Shown one piece after another: positions 30,959-41,462 of a stretch of DNA of 64,000 nt (its first letter is position 1; each line of letters starts with the position of its first letter). The position numbers and the translations under genes are program-made. The notes under the pieces were generated by a model. It was given only the letters and a program-made list of their open reading frames with translations, was not told the origin of the DNA and made no database searches. Origin of the DNA: Gracilariopsis chorda. Taxonomy: Eukaryota > Rhodophyta > Florideophyceae > Gracilariales > Gracilariaceae. The DNA is taken from NCBI GenBank assembly GCA_003194525.1, contig NBIV01000241.1, forward strand, positions 53,948 through 117,947, in the 5' to 3' direction.

Positions 30959-33892
30959 AATACCAATACAGCCTCTGCGCATAGAAAGCTCGCGACTGGA
31001 GAAGGTGGAGAAGATGCTATCGGGCTCGGTGTAGGAGACGTGAGAGAGAATGATGACAATGCTCTCATTGTAGGAGACGTAGTGGACCAGGTACATAATC
31101 GAGTCATTGTAGAGGACGTATCTGGCTCCAAAATTACCTCTGCTGTTTTGAAGAATGGGAAGGAGCCTTTCGAGATTGACAGAGGATCGCCTCCAGACGA
31201 CAGACCTGGGGTTTTGGAGAAGCGTGAAGAACGATATCCGGAAACTTCACTTGAGAACTTTGAGTTGAGTGTAGCAATGGCCTCTGGAGTCTCTATCGAT
31301 AAGGCTGCCATGGAGGAGGATGGGTCGCTTTCCACAAGCAGTATTGAATTGGGTGATGAACGAAGCTCCGAAGGCGGTGAAGATCCAATTGAGCTTATAG
31401 AACGCTTTTTGGACGACGATGAGGAGCTCCCTCTCGACTTATTTCACGTCCCTATGGTGGACTTGGAACGCATTATTAGTGCTACTGGCCAGATTAAGAT
31501 TCTGGAAACTGATGGGGAGGATGGCAAACAGGATGACGACAACAGTTCGACTGTTGAGTACTATCAGAACGAGGATATAGAAGAGTGCTTTAAGGCTGCT
31601 GTTCTCGCATTTCTTCAATCGCTTCCTTTGAATTCCCCTGGCCATGATGTTCTGAAGGAAGTTCAACATATTGCCGACTGTATGGGATTCTACATATTTG
31701 TGAGAACTTCTATCTATGTTGGTTTTAAGGAGAAGGAAAGGAAAAGTAACGGAGTAGCCGGAGATCAGCGAGTTCTACAAAAAAGCATTCTGAAGTGCCA
31801 GAAGTACAACGATAAGAAAGACCGTTGTTCTTTTTCGATGAAGATCAAGACGGTTTCAGATAGTACTCGTGGACGAAGCTACGTCGCTGATCTCACAGCG
31901 GCGAGGCATACACACCCGTCAACCCAACACGGAGCTGTGAAGTATTTAGCTCCGAAAATTAGATCTGAAGCAATTCACATGACAGGAAAGCCACACATGT
32001 CTTTCCAGGACACCATTCGGTACCTCGAAGACAAGTACAAGAAGCCGATCAATCCTATATCTGCACGAAAGCAACTAGGATATGCGGGCTCAGTGAGTAA
32101 CCCGAAAGACTTGGAGTGCATGCGGTTGAGCGAGATTCTTATTGAGCTCAATAGAGATGATCCAAGAAACAAATTCTTCTTTAAGTGTGATTCCGCTGGA
32201 CGAATGAAGCTGGCTTGCTGGTCATTGAAAGAGTGGTTGGAGGACTACGAAAATTTTAGGATAGTACCCAGTGTATCCGTTGATTGCAAAGCCATAGCAA
32301 ATCGATATGGTTATCCACTCTTCACTGTGAATGGAAGAGCAAACGATGGATTCACCTTAGCTTTCTTTATGGGCTTCATTTCAGGAGAAACGACGGCTGA
32401 CTTCACTGAGGTGCTGTCCTGCTTTAGGTCGATCGTTCCAATGTCACCGGCAATGATAACCATGGACCAAATCATTCCATGCACCAACGCTGTGGAGCAG
32501 GTGTTTGATAGGTCATTCGTGTCTTTAGATGAATGGCATCTTAACCAGAACCAAATGCGCAACGTGACATCATGCTGCGCCCATATAAAACGCCAGTCTT
32601 GGTGTGACGATATGTCGAGGGACTTGTTTGCTATGCAAAGATCACGAACGGTACAAAACTTCTTTAGACGCAGGGAGTCTTTCCAAAGAAAGTACTTTGA
32701 ACATTTGGGGGAAAGACCTCCAGTTTGGTATCGATACCTTTACTTGAAGAAGCCCCACATGGTCGTGAGCTGCTTTAAAGACCTAGCCGTCCCTAAGAGG
32801 TACCTTTTCCAAGGTACTGGCTACACGGAGGCATCCAACTTTGGGTACAAGGCCTATATTCTGTCTAAGAAGGTTCCCTTCTCTCATATTCCCTACGAAA
32901 TTCGTCGACAAACGTTGAAAAGAAACGACAGGCGACAGGAAGCACGCACAAAGTCAGTATCTTCTTTGAGCAGTAGATATTGATCTCTACGAGATTGCCA
33001 GCTACCGTTACCTGACGCAGTTCTGAACTCCCTTCTACTAGATTACAAGACGTACTCTCTCACGAAGTTCAAAGAGCTGAGCATCGAAAGCGCAAAATAC
33101 TTTGCAGTTATCTCAACATCTGTGATCGAGTACGACACCAAGACCTGTTCTGGACTGGTTTTAGAACACGGGAGCTCAATTGCTCCAGTAGCGCGATTTG
33201 AACTGCAACCGCGAAGACCTCCGACCTCTTAATCCACGATTTTGCAGCCACAGTCTACACCAGTTGTCGTCTTGTTCGCAACTACGGTTACTCCAACTGA
33301 TAATGGCCCAGAGAGCAATGTTCTCGCATTATGCAGCTGTCGCATGTCCATAACAATGGGGTTTCCGTGTAGACACATTGTGAGATGTGCATATGTATAC
33401 CCAGAAGAACTTCTCAGACTACCAGATCTAAGTCACGTTTTGGACGACTGCATCCCCATTCACCAACTTTTTGATCCCTACTGGAAAGCATCTGATCGCG
33501 TAATTTCTGTTCAACATAAAAGCGAAGCACGAAAGCAGGCAGGAGTGTATAAAGAAGAAGAGTTAGAAAAGCTGCTGCGCACATCCGCTACAAAAGAGAC
33601 GGATATTGATTTCGATGACATAGGGTGCAAAAAAGAAGACGCGGAGGTGCAGAACTACGTGACGAGAGCAGCTGGAATCGCGCTGTTTTATCAATGCCAC
33701 AAACTTGTATCAAGCATGACTATGAACGCGGTGGAGCGCGTCCACCAAATCTTGGAAAAAGTCCGTGACGTGTTATCTCAAGGATCGGTGCCACCACTTT
33801 CTTTAGTCTCAGACTTAGAGAGCCTTCCTGGTTTGCAAAGAAACCTCGTTGTGACTTCCGCTTCTGGAAATAAGGAACACACAGCGATCTAA
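30959..33892 (+). pseudogene. MULE frame, part 3: second finger, DDE transposase and SWIM finger
   Basis: An acidic stretch (about 31290-31570) leads to a second FLYWCH/FAR1-like finger (KCQKYNDKKDRCSFSM, then RHTHPST, about 31790-31925). The MULE transposase core follows: first aspartate in SVDCKAIANRYGYPL, second in ITMDQIIPCTNAVEQVF, then the conserved DEWHLNQNQMRN block. Stops lie at 32981 (TGA) and 33230 (TAA). After them a SWIM zinc finger is intact (CSCRMSITMGFPCRHIVR, 33331-33384). The part ends at TAA 33890. Cut-and-paste transposition is the inferred function; this copy cannot make the full protein. Confidence 0.9.
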
Positions 33893-33916
33893 CCACCAAA
33901 TAAAGGATATGTTAGA

Positions 33917-34105
33917 ATGAAACGCAGAATCAAAGGATACACGGAGAGATTCAACTCGAAGAAAAAACGTACATCTTCTTCATCTTGGGAGCTACGACAC
34001 GTATCTCAGAATTCATCGCAACGGCAATCGAGTCTCTCTTCTTCTGATATAGACAGAGCACAGCGGAAGGCTCTGAGCATAGTTGAAAGCATTTCAAGAG
34101 GTTAG
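33917..34105 (+). pseudogene. MULE frame, part 4: basic C-terminal tail
   Basis: After the TAA at 33890 the same frame stays open to TAG at 34103. It encodes a lysine/arginine/serine-rich tail (MKRRIKGYTERFNSKKKR). Staying in frame, with nuclear-localisation-like composition, suggests it was once the C terminus of the fused protein. It could instead be a short separate frame. Confidence 0.5.
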
Positions 34106-34204
34106 GAGGTGTTAGTAGTTGAATCAAAATAAATTCTTGTTTCAAGAGCCTCCAAGTAACGTACGAGAATGACATTGGACGATTAAAGGCGCATGAAGCG
34201 TGCA

Positions 34205-34556
34205 AGAAACGCGGGGATCTGGATAGAATGAAGGAGATGGGAGTAGTGCGTGACCGTGGTGCTAGAGATCTGGCATCGACGGCGGGAGAGATGGTGTGCG
34301 AATGTGTGTTCAGGTGCGCGATCAAGGATCAAAGACGGATGAACACTTGGCGCTTAGGGGTACGTTGTTGCTGGTTTGATTTGCTCATTTTTGTTTTATT
34401 GGTCTACTGGGACAATAGAGGGCTGTTATTGGCCGCAGCAGAATGTGCATATGCGGGTCATTGAGCTGGGTCAGTTTTTATGGAGAGCTCGTGCTGAGCT
34501 GTTCCTTTTCAATCAATTTTTTACGCCGGCTACGCTGTGTAGATTATCCCCTGGCC
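34205..34556 (-). repeat. Right terminal inverted repeat of the MULE
   Basis: This is the reverse complement of the left repeat. The outer end reads GTAGATTATCCCCTGGCC on the + strand and is followed at once by the target duplication. It lacks the 39-base internal duplication of the left copy and has a short extra segment near 34347. Confidence 0.93.
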
Positions 34557-34566
34557 CCTCGATGGA
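34557..34566. repeat. Right 10-bp target duplication of the MULE
   Basis: CCTCGATGGA is identical to 28335-28344. Confidence 0.95.
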
Positions 34567-34767
34567 GGGTTGCTGACGGATTGAGGTAGTAGCCTCGGGT
34601 TGAGCTGCGTCTGGCACTGGTACATCAAAGGTAACTCCTGGTGCTCCAGTAGATTTGGATTTGGCTCTCGCCTGTTGATACAGACGGTTTCCAGCCCCCG
34701 TAGAGGTGCACCAGCAGGGTGCCGCAGACAAACCGGGCTTACCAGAGCTCGACTCGCTTCACTTTAT
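34567..34767 (-). pseudogene. Element B gag, N-terminal portion
   Basis: The stretch aligns with the N terminus of gag in element B2 (SSGKP, then TGAGNRLYQQA against TEAGNRLYQQA). The start codon position, near 34765-34767, reads ATA instead of ATG, and the third codon is TGA, so translation could not begin here. The frame runs up to the MULE insertion and continues at 28344 on its other side. Confidence 0.75.
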
Positions 34768-35189
34768 GGCGAAAACTCTTCAGGTAGCCCTGAATAATAA
34801 CACACAAACACAGAACCTTCAAAATGCCACTGCAGGCTTCAAACTTCGTAAATAAAACCAAAACAAGACAGCACCCTTGCACAAAACAAAAACAGTACAC
34901 AGCTGAAAAAACTCAACGCAAACAAAAAAAGCTGAAGATAGCCTCAAACAAACCTCGTATCGGTGAAGTGAATCGAATGTATACACGGATCGAGGAAGAT
35001 CTCTTCTCACAAAACCGTAAAGACGGTTCTAATTCGTTTCCGGTGCGATATCCAACGCACTAAGTCCAGTATCCTTCTCAGAAACGATCTCATTGGCGAC
35101 ACCGCAAACTGCGTGATCCGTTGAGCTAGAATCCTGCACTGGGCTTTCTAGGTCGGGAGACCAGTTTTTGTGGTACACCATCATTGGAC

Positions 35190-35836
35190 TGTAAGAGCTC
35201 GGTATCGGGGCAGCCACAGTAATACCTGTTCGACATGGGCACTGCCTTGTAGGCAACTGTAATAGAGACCGAGGGGGTTGAATGTCACATGGGCACGAGT
35301 GAGCGATGGGGAAAACGTCACGGTCACGGGACTCCACTTCCAGTGCAGTAGGCGGCTGAGAGTGGGATTCCACACGTAGCGCTATAATTTAGCAAGCTAC
35401 AGACAACGACACATTGTAAATAACAGAAAAAATAACACCGACAGAGAGGGAGTCCTCGAGCAATGCTGCAATCCCGGTAGGCCGGTAAGGCTCCTTGAAC
35501 GCATGGCTCTCTGACCTCTTGGTCAGAAGGATCCTCTGAGTTGAGGGCAATGGGGCCATTGTCTCCGTTACTGAGTGAACCGTCAGTCAAAGCAGCACTA
35601 AGTACCGTAGTGGGAATTCTTAATATTGAATATCTAAAAAATATCCTAAATTTAGGCACAAGCCCGCCGTAGACGTGGAGCTGTCCACAACCGGTGTCTA
35701 TTCCCAGTCCATCTGTGATGGTTTCTTTTCATAAACCACTCAACCGTTGCATTATTCCAGTGCCAATTTATGAGTGGCTTCCCCCACCACTTAACCTTTT
35801 TCAGCGATCTGATCCATCAGTAGACGGAATATTATA
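35190..35836 (-). repeat. 5' LTR of element B
   Basis: About 647 bases are homologous to 20426-21084. The inner end is TGTAAGAGCTC on the + strand, giving a terminal CTTACA on the - strand, as in the LTR of B2 (50937). Divergence between the two LTRs is substantial, so the insertion is not recent. Confidence 0.85.
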
Positions 35837-37770
35837 AAAATCCCCGGGCTCTTAGAAGAGGATGAAGATAGTGATATTTAGGAAAAAGAACTACATGTGC
35901 TAAGCCTAGCCGAAGAAAAAGAAGACCTTTAATCGGCAGTACTTGCGACAAAGGTCAAGCATCTCTTGGAAAGCGCGCAAACTCAGCTCTCTGGAACACT
36001 GATAGACTTGAAGGCCGTTGCTTGGTCTTTGGAATACTTTGGACCTGCTGATGTCCCAGCCAGGCATTCTTTCGAGCTGAAGGATCGAGAACCATTTTCG
36101 TTTCGGATAAGACTTCTCCCACTGCTACATAATGGTGTAGTAAGAAAAGAGATTGATAAAATGCTTCGGGTAGGAATCGTCACACCAGCAAGCTCTGCAT
36201 GCTATTTTCCTATTGTAATCGTAACAAAGAAAAATGGAAGCCCGAGATTTTTGCGTAAACTAAGGTGCATTGAATGCCAAGATGAAGTCCAATCGTTGGC
36301 CATTACCACGCAAAGAAGAAGTGTTTGATGACCTTCGTCGATCTTCACTATTCACAACTGTAGATTTGTTTTCAGGATATTGAAAAGCGAAGATAGCCGA
36401 AGAGTGTAAATATATGTCGAATTTCATCTGCAGATTTGGTAAATTCAAGTTCGAAGTTATACTATTTGGATTGATGAATGCACCTGCTACCTTTCAGAGA
36501 ATGATGGAAGCCGTGTTGAAAGAGGTATCCTTCGTTTCTGTCTATCTGAATCACGTCGTGATCTACTCTGATAATATAAAGAATCACCTGATGCATTGCG
36601 AAAAAGTTCTCCGCAGAATTGCTTTGCATTGGTTGAAGATTAAGCTGGCTAATTGTACGTTTGCGCAGCCTCAAGTGAAGCGCTTGGGACATATCATCGA
36701 TAAGATGGTAATTGTGACGGAACCAGAAAAGATCAAAGTTATACAGGAAGCTCCACGTCCAGCCTTCGCAACAGAACTAAAAAGTGTCTTTGGACTGGCC
36801 AGTTACTATCGACGGTTTATACCCAGGGTTTGCCGAAGCATCCGCTGCCCTGCAAGAGGCCACGTCACCAAAGAAAAAGTGGCTCTAGACTCCAGAAATG
36901 CAAGGAGGCTTCCTATATCGCACGGCGAAGTTGGCGAAACCCACTGTTCTGGGATTTCTAAAATCTGATGAACCCTTCGTAGTTGAAACTGATGCACCCA
37001 GTGTGTCGCTAGGGGCTGTTATTTCTCAGAAAAGAGATGGAAAACTACATCCAGTACAGTTTGCTAGCCGTACGATGACAGCAGCAGAGAAAGACTATTC
37101 AGCATGCCAACGCGAAGCATTAGTAGTCCTCTTTGTATTGATAATGTTTCGTTTTTATTTGCTGTCCTCTCTTCCATTCACATTCATTACTGATCCCCAG
37201 GCCTTGCATTATGCGTTTAAGAAAAGAGATAATCATGGGAGACTTGCAAGATGGATGGATTTTCTTTCAGAGTATGAGTTTGAGATAAAGTACAGACCGG
37301 GGGCAAGTAACCATGTTGCTCACTACTTGTCACGTATAGAACTATCTGCAGAACAGGAAACCGATGAAGTCGTAATTGCAGTTTCCTCAGAAGAATCAAT
37401 GTTCGAAGACTTCGAACAGTATCTTGTTGATACAGGTAACTACATCTTGGGATTGACTTTGAAGGAAAAGGATCCCCTCGAACGCCCTAAAATTAAAAAA
37501 AAAGCTAAAAAGTATATGGTGTGGAATAGCAGGTTCTTCCGCAGGATGAAGAAAGGGCTTCTGGTGATCTCAAGAATAAGAACCCGACTGCAGGTCTTAA
37601 GGAGTTTTCATGACGATATTGGACACTGTGATATTGGTGGTACAGAGAAAGTCGTCTTAGAACGCTATTGGTGGCGAAGAGTATACCGGCAGGTTGCCGA
37701 GTATGTAAGCAGCAGCTGTGATGGGCTCCAGTTGGCAAAAGATATCCCGACGTATCGAACTATGCTCTGA
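35837..37770 (+). pseudogene. Element A reverse transcriptase and RNase H, decayed
   Basis: Coding sequence resumes after element B with an acidic stretch containing two in-frame stops. It then reads AVAWSLEYFGPADVPARHSFEL (split here: AVAWSLEYF, GPADVPARHSFEL), matching C. The reverse transcriptase is in a second frame (36414-36968) and reads YLNHVVIYSD where YIDDVFIFSR stands in C, so the catalytic aspartates are gone. RNase H follows in a third frame (from 36898) with VETDAPSVSLGAV and GRLARWMDFLSEYEF, and the integrase zinc-binding region lies near 37610-37740. Confidence 0.85.
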
Positions 37771-37776
37771 CATCCC

Positions 37777-38625
37777 TTGACGTGCTTCTTTAATACGTTT
37801 TCTATGGATTTTGCTGGACCTTTACCCACGAACGTTCGCAGGAATTGTTTTATGTTGGTGGGAGTGGAGCATGTAACTGTTTGGGCGATAGCGAAGGCCA
37901 CGCAGACATCTACCGTCAAGAAAGTGACCAAGTTTCTAGAAAACGAGATCATAGCTCCATTTGGCTCGCCTCGTATAGTAATATCAGATAATGCTACCAG
38001 CTTCACCGCGAAAGCTCTATCAGACTTCAACAAACGCCACGGCATCTCCTGGAAGACGATGATGGCATATGCACAAATGTCGAAGGGTAGAGCCAAATAA
38101 ATGATTGTCATTCTAAAGAAGTCTTTGACAAACAGATCTTAGAATGCCCAGAGCCTTGGGATTGGAACGAAGTTTTGGGGAACGTACTATGGGGATACTG
38201 AAGCCATCATCGAGAGATGGACCTTCTCCATTTGAATTGTTGTATGGTGTTACCCCTCATATGTCTCAAGATGATCTGTATACCCTTGTTATATACAGTG
38301 ATGACTTACATCGTGTAGTGGAACTAGACTCTGCTGTGCGTGAAAGAGCCACAACAGGCTTGATGCACTCGGGACCTCAAGTAAATACTGAAGATAAGGA
38401 GTTCCAAATAGGGAATGAAGTGCTAGTGGCTCGAGGAGCAAGTCTGAACAAAGCCAAGAAATGACCCCTGTTTATGTCCAAGTGCTATGGTCCTTGTACG
38501 ATCATCAGCGCTAAGCATTCCACATATGTTCTCACTTCAAGGCATGGAAAGATAAACAGGAGCTCTTTTCACGCTCGACCCATTATCCCATATGTAAGAA
38601 GACCAACAATTCTCAAGAACTGAAG
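37777..38625 (+). pseudogene. Element A integrase core and C-terminal domain, decayed
   Basis: The core starts with FSMDFAGPLPTN and continues to VISDNATSF, giving the first two catalytic aspartates. The third acidic residue is lost: the NGRAERMVG motif of element C reads KGRAK followed by TAA (38098). Frame changes follow at 38144 and 38462. The C-terminal GPY/F-like domain is recognisable (YGPCTIISAKHSTYVLTS) near 38480-38545. Confidence 0.85.
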
Positions 38626-38777
38626 GAAAGAGAACAAGGATGAATAGTTGGTTAAACGAATATAGTTTGAAACGTTGATATATGACTTTAGGAAAGAAGA
38701 TGCATGTATGCATTCTTTTTGCGCGGTTTATGGAATCAATTCATATGGGGTGGAGAGCTAGTACCTGATGAAAAAAC

Positions 38778-40013
38778 CTAATCGAGGACTACAACATCCT
38801 CCTCACGGTGTGATGCATGCCTACGGCGACCCTTGCTGTGGTTGTTGTGACGATGATGGGTGTGCTTCGAGTTGCTTCTTGGTGTTAGAACCGGATTCTG
38901 GATCTCAGACACATACATGAACATCGGACCGCCACCAACACAACCTTCCAAAGCTTGGTCACAAAACTGAAGCTGGTAGGCCTCAGCACAGTCCCAAATG
39001 TGTTTGCGATCGGTATCGATCGGAACGGTATGATAAACTCCGCCAGAACCACGAAATGTTAGTGGATAGAAACCTGCAAAAAGGTTGATAATCTGGCGAA
39101 GAGAAATTGCAGTACCAAACTGAACTCTTTCCAGATTAGCATCCCTCTACGAAAGTTGTTTCTGAAGATCGCGAAGGTCCATAGTACATGGAGAAGGAAT
39201 CCCAAAGATCTCGAATGCTTCCAAGTAATCAAGGAACGTACCTAAATGATCATGACATACAGGGAGTGCAAAAAATCCGTTACAAACCAATGCAGGGAGA
39301 CAAAGGCTCGTCTCGTCCAGGAAGAGAATAGGATGATCATTCTGTAGTTCGTAACCCCGAAGATTAGGATTCTCTTCATGGGACCGTCCGATGGACATTT
39401 TCAAATAACGTACCAGATGGTGAGAGCACCACTCGTCAATTCCAGAGATTGCTATGATTCGATCGTCAGTTCCAAACCTGAATCGATCAGAAGAGGAGAC
39501 GTTTTGAGTATGACTTCCGGGAGTAGCGAAGATACAAAGAGTATACAAATCGATCGCATGCTTCTGTTTGGTGACTTCGGCGACACCAAAGTACCAGTGG
39601 TCCTTGTATACGATCTTTTCTATCATCCAGTCACATCCTGGTAGCGTTGAATAAATGGTGTTGTCTCGGACAGATAAAAGTAGCCCAAGACGATACAGAT
39701 CCTCAAATGAATACTCACGCCATGGACTTTCATCGAGAAAGAGAAGGATATGAGAGCCAAGCAATCGAAAGATGTCTTCCTGGGAGAACCTATCCTCATC
39801 GCCGTTAGAACATCTGACAACGTACTTTCTCGGCCCTACATTGCCCGACAGGATGGAGACTTTGTTCACGTCCCATCAACTGGAAAATTTACTAACGATG
39901 CCCTCGAGAAGACTATACGGTCCTTTATTTGTGGATTTGTTAGCGATTCGTTTTTCCAGAACCTGGCCTCCAAGAGTTTTCTCGGTCGTGGTGTGGGTCG
40001 TGCCATCGTTGGT
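38778..40013 (-). pseudogene. Unknown antisense frame inside element A
   Basis: A coding-like - strand frame of 412 codons lies between A's integrase and its 3' LTR. It is open except for TGA (39876-39878) and TAG (39147-39149) and ends in TAG at 38778. I do not recognise the family. Visible traits are an N-terminal part with a Tudor-like pattern (RKYVVRCSNGDEDRF), hydrophobic-aromatic segments around HWYFGVAEV, a tail region with RQIINLFAGFYPL, and a His/Arg/Lys-rich C terminus. No counterpart exists in element C. It may be a captured gene, an extra retroelement gene read in antisense, or a remnant of another insertion. The start is unknown; an in-frame TAA precedes 40013. Confidence 0.55.
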
Positions 40014-40430
40014 TTATGTTCTGCTACGATGAATCCGTAAGTCAATGTGTGTTAAGAGTATAGTAGGGGACTGAAAAACCACCCTAGTACGTCTCAATTA
40101 ATACGGATTTGGCTTACAGTAAGTTTACAGTAGCTGCACTAATGAAGGAATCCACTCAGGTAGACAAGCATGGAGGAATGAGAAGTAAGAGAATTCAAAG
40201 GACGAGGCGCCGAAGTGCAGGTGCACAATGGCAGCACCGGAGCGTGAAGCGAACGCCAAAGCAGTGTGTTTCCGTTAAGGAAGTGGACGCTGGAGCGCGA
40301 AGCGGGCAACCGCAGGAATGGAAGTGAAGGCAAAGGCTGTAAGGAGCAAGAAGAAAACTGCACCTTGTAGTCGGTGTGAGAGGGTAGTGGTAAGAAGGAG
40401 AAGAGTGAGGAGAAAGAGATTGCACTAATA

Positions 40431-40635
40431 TGACCACCCGTGGCGGCGTTTTAGGGTTGTTGCACGGCTGCTACGTGTAGGATGTTTACTGGCTTGCATG
40501 GCACGCAGTGTTAACCAACCAGTTTGATTGGCACCCCTGGCAATCTCGACGGCGGGCTGATTTCAATAAAAGGGCCGGCCTCTCCCTTCAAACCCGAAGT
40601 GGAGGAGGCAAGCCGCTTCCGTTGCCTCCCCTTCA
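40431..40635 (+). repeat. 3' LTR of element A
   Basis: About 205 bases are homologous to 17560-17769, starting TGACC and ending CTTCA. It is preceded by a purine-rich run (AAGAAGGAGAAGAGTGAGGA, about 40391-40410, and more after it), which is a good polypurine tract candidate. It is followed by TGCTA, close to TGATA at the other end. Confidence 0.8.
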
Positions 40636-41462
40636 TGCTAAAACCATACACCAAACATCCCGGTGGTCCTCTATTCTTTTTCTTGTGTTGTGAGTTACAT
40701 AAGAAATCTCCAACTATGCTGCCCTCAATGAGATCCGTGGTACGTAACTCTAGCGTTGGCTTCGTTATTACCAACGTTAGCATGTGTAACACAACCAATC
40801 TTTTATCAAGCGTAGGAAACAAGTGATGCTGTTTAGGTTTCTCATGTACTTCAGCCCAGTCGTTTGAACTTTCTTGGTGAACGCATTTGATGGAGGTTCA
40901 CACTTGTACGTTGCAAATGCACTCTTTTGCAAAAGAGAATCCACTTCAAAAAAGGTCGTTTTGCATGATCTTTGTTGTGCTGACTTGGCGAGTGAGAGTG
41001 TACCTACAAAGCACCAACGCAGAAAAGATTCGGATACAAGACGTAGAATGCTATGGTTAAAGAGGGTTACCAGGGTACAACTGTAGCGTTTACCCTTCTA
41101 CCCGTTTACCCTTGGTAACTGCGACGTGTATCAGGGTCTTTCCATGAGTTGATGTAGGTGATAAGCAGAAACAGGAAAGTTTGTTCTGCCCAATACGAAG
41201 CATCCACGTTTTACAGAATAATATCGAAGTCTTCATCATTTCCGCACTCTTCAGATTTCCGACGAAAAGGAAACAACTACCCATACATTGCATATACCCT
41301 CCCCAACCAAAGATGACAATTTGTTCTCCTCCACTTCATTCTACATTGATGGATGTTTCGGAAGCGCCATTGCACGAGTCCAATTTTCGTTCTTAGTCTT
41401 GGCACAATGAAGAAACTGTTTCTGATCATAGCCGCGGCTATTGTACAAATCCACCCCCGGAA
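40636..41462. other. Segment right of element A, nothing recognised
   Basis: There are only short frames without domains. The part from about 41100 may be the 5' flank of the unknown frame at 41463. Confidence 0.45.

Larger units (their letters stand above)
28345..34556 (+). mobile_element. Mutator-like DNA transposon carrying a Ulp1-type protease (MULE)
   Basis: This 6,212-base element has long terminal inverted repeats (about 350-380 bases), both ending GGCCAGGGGATAATCTAC when read inward. It is flanked by a perfect 10-bp target duplication. It sits in element B's gag on the opposite strand. It carries one large + strand frame with Ulp1, zinc-finger, transposase and SWIM modules, disrupted by in-frame stops. 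It is the youngest layer of the nest. Confidence 0.95.
20426..35836 (-). mobile_element. Element B: chromodomain Ty3/gypsy retrotransposon, decayed, with nested MULE
   Basis: On the - strand the order is 5' LTR (35190-35836), gag, zinc knuckle, protease, reverse transcriptase, RNase H, integrase, chromodomain, 3' LTR (20426-21084). Its gag is split by a Mutator-like element at 28345-34556; without it, B is about 9.2 kb. It lies inside element A, whose coding sequence resumes on the far side. LTRs are diverged, and both the YxDD motif and the integrase glutamate are lost, so it is inactive. Target duplication could not be confirmed (left flank TTAAC, right flank AAAAT). Confidence 0.85.
17560..40635 (+). 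mobile_element. Element A: decayed Ty3/gypsy LTR retrotransposon, interrupted by element B
   Basis: The order is 5' LTR, primer site, gag, two zinc knuckles, protease, [element B, 20426-35836], reverse transcriptase, RNase H, integrase, antisense frame, polypurine tract, 3' LTR. Without B the element is about 7.7 kb. Proteins align throughout with element C at 56-62 kb, so A is an old member of the same family. The flanks TGATA (17555-17559) and TGCTA (40636-40640) look like a 5-bp target duplication with one later change. Many in-frame stops and several frameshifts show it is dead. Confidence 0.85.

Noticed and set aside
28923-34105. Stop-codon reassignment as explanation for the long MULE frame with in-frame stops
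   Set aside because: The intact single-copy genes in the window end in TAG (both strands, five genes), TAA (second transporter) and TGA (SppA), so all three act as normal stops here.
20426-35836. Exact target duplication for element B
   Set aside because: The flanks by my boundaries (TTAAC and AAAAT) do not match, and GGGCTC, which is found near both ends, is partly inside the LTR alignment. I leave the duplication unresolved.
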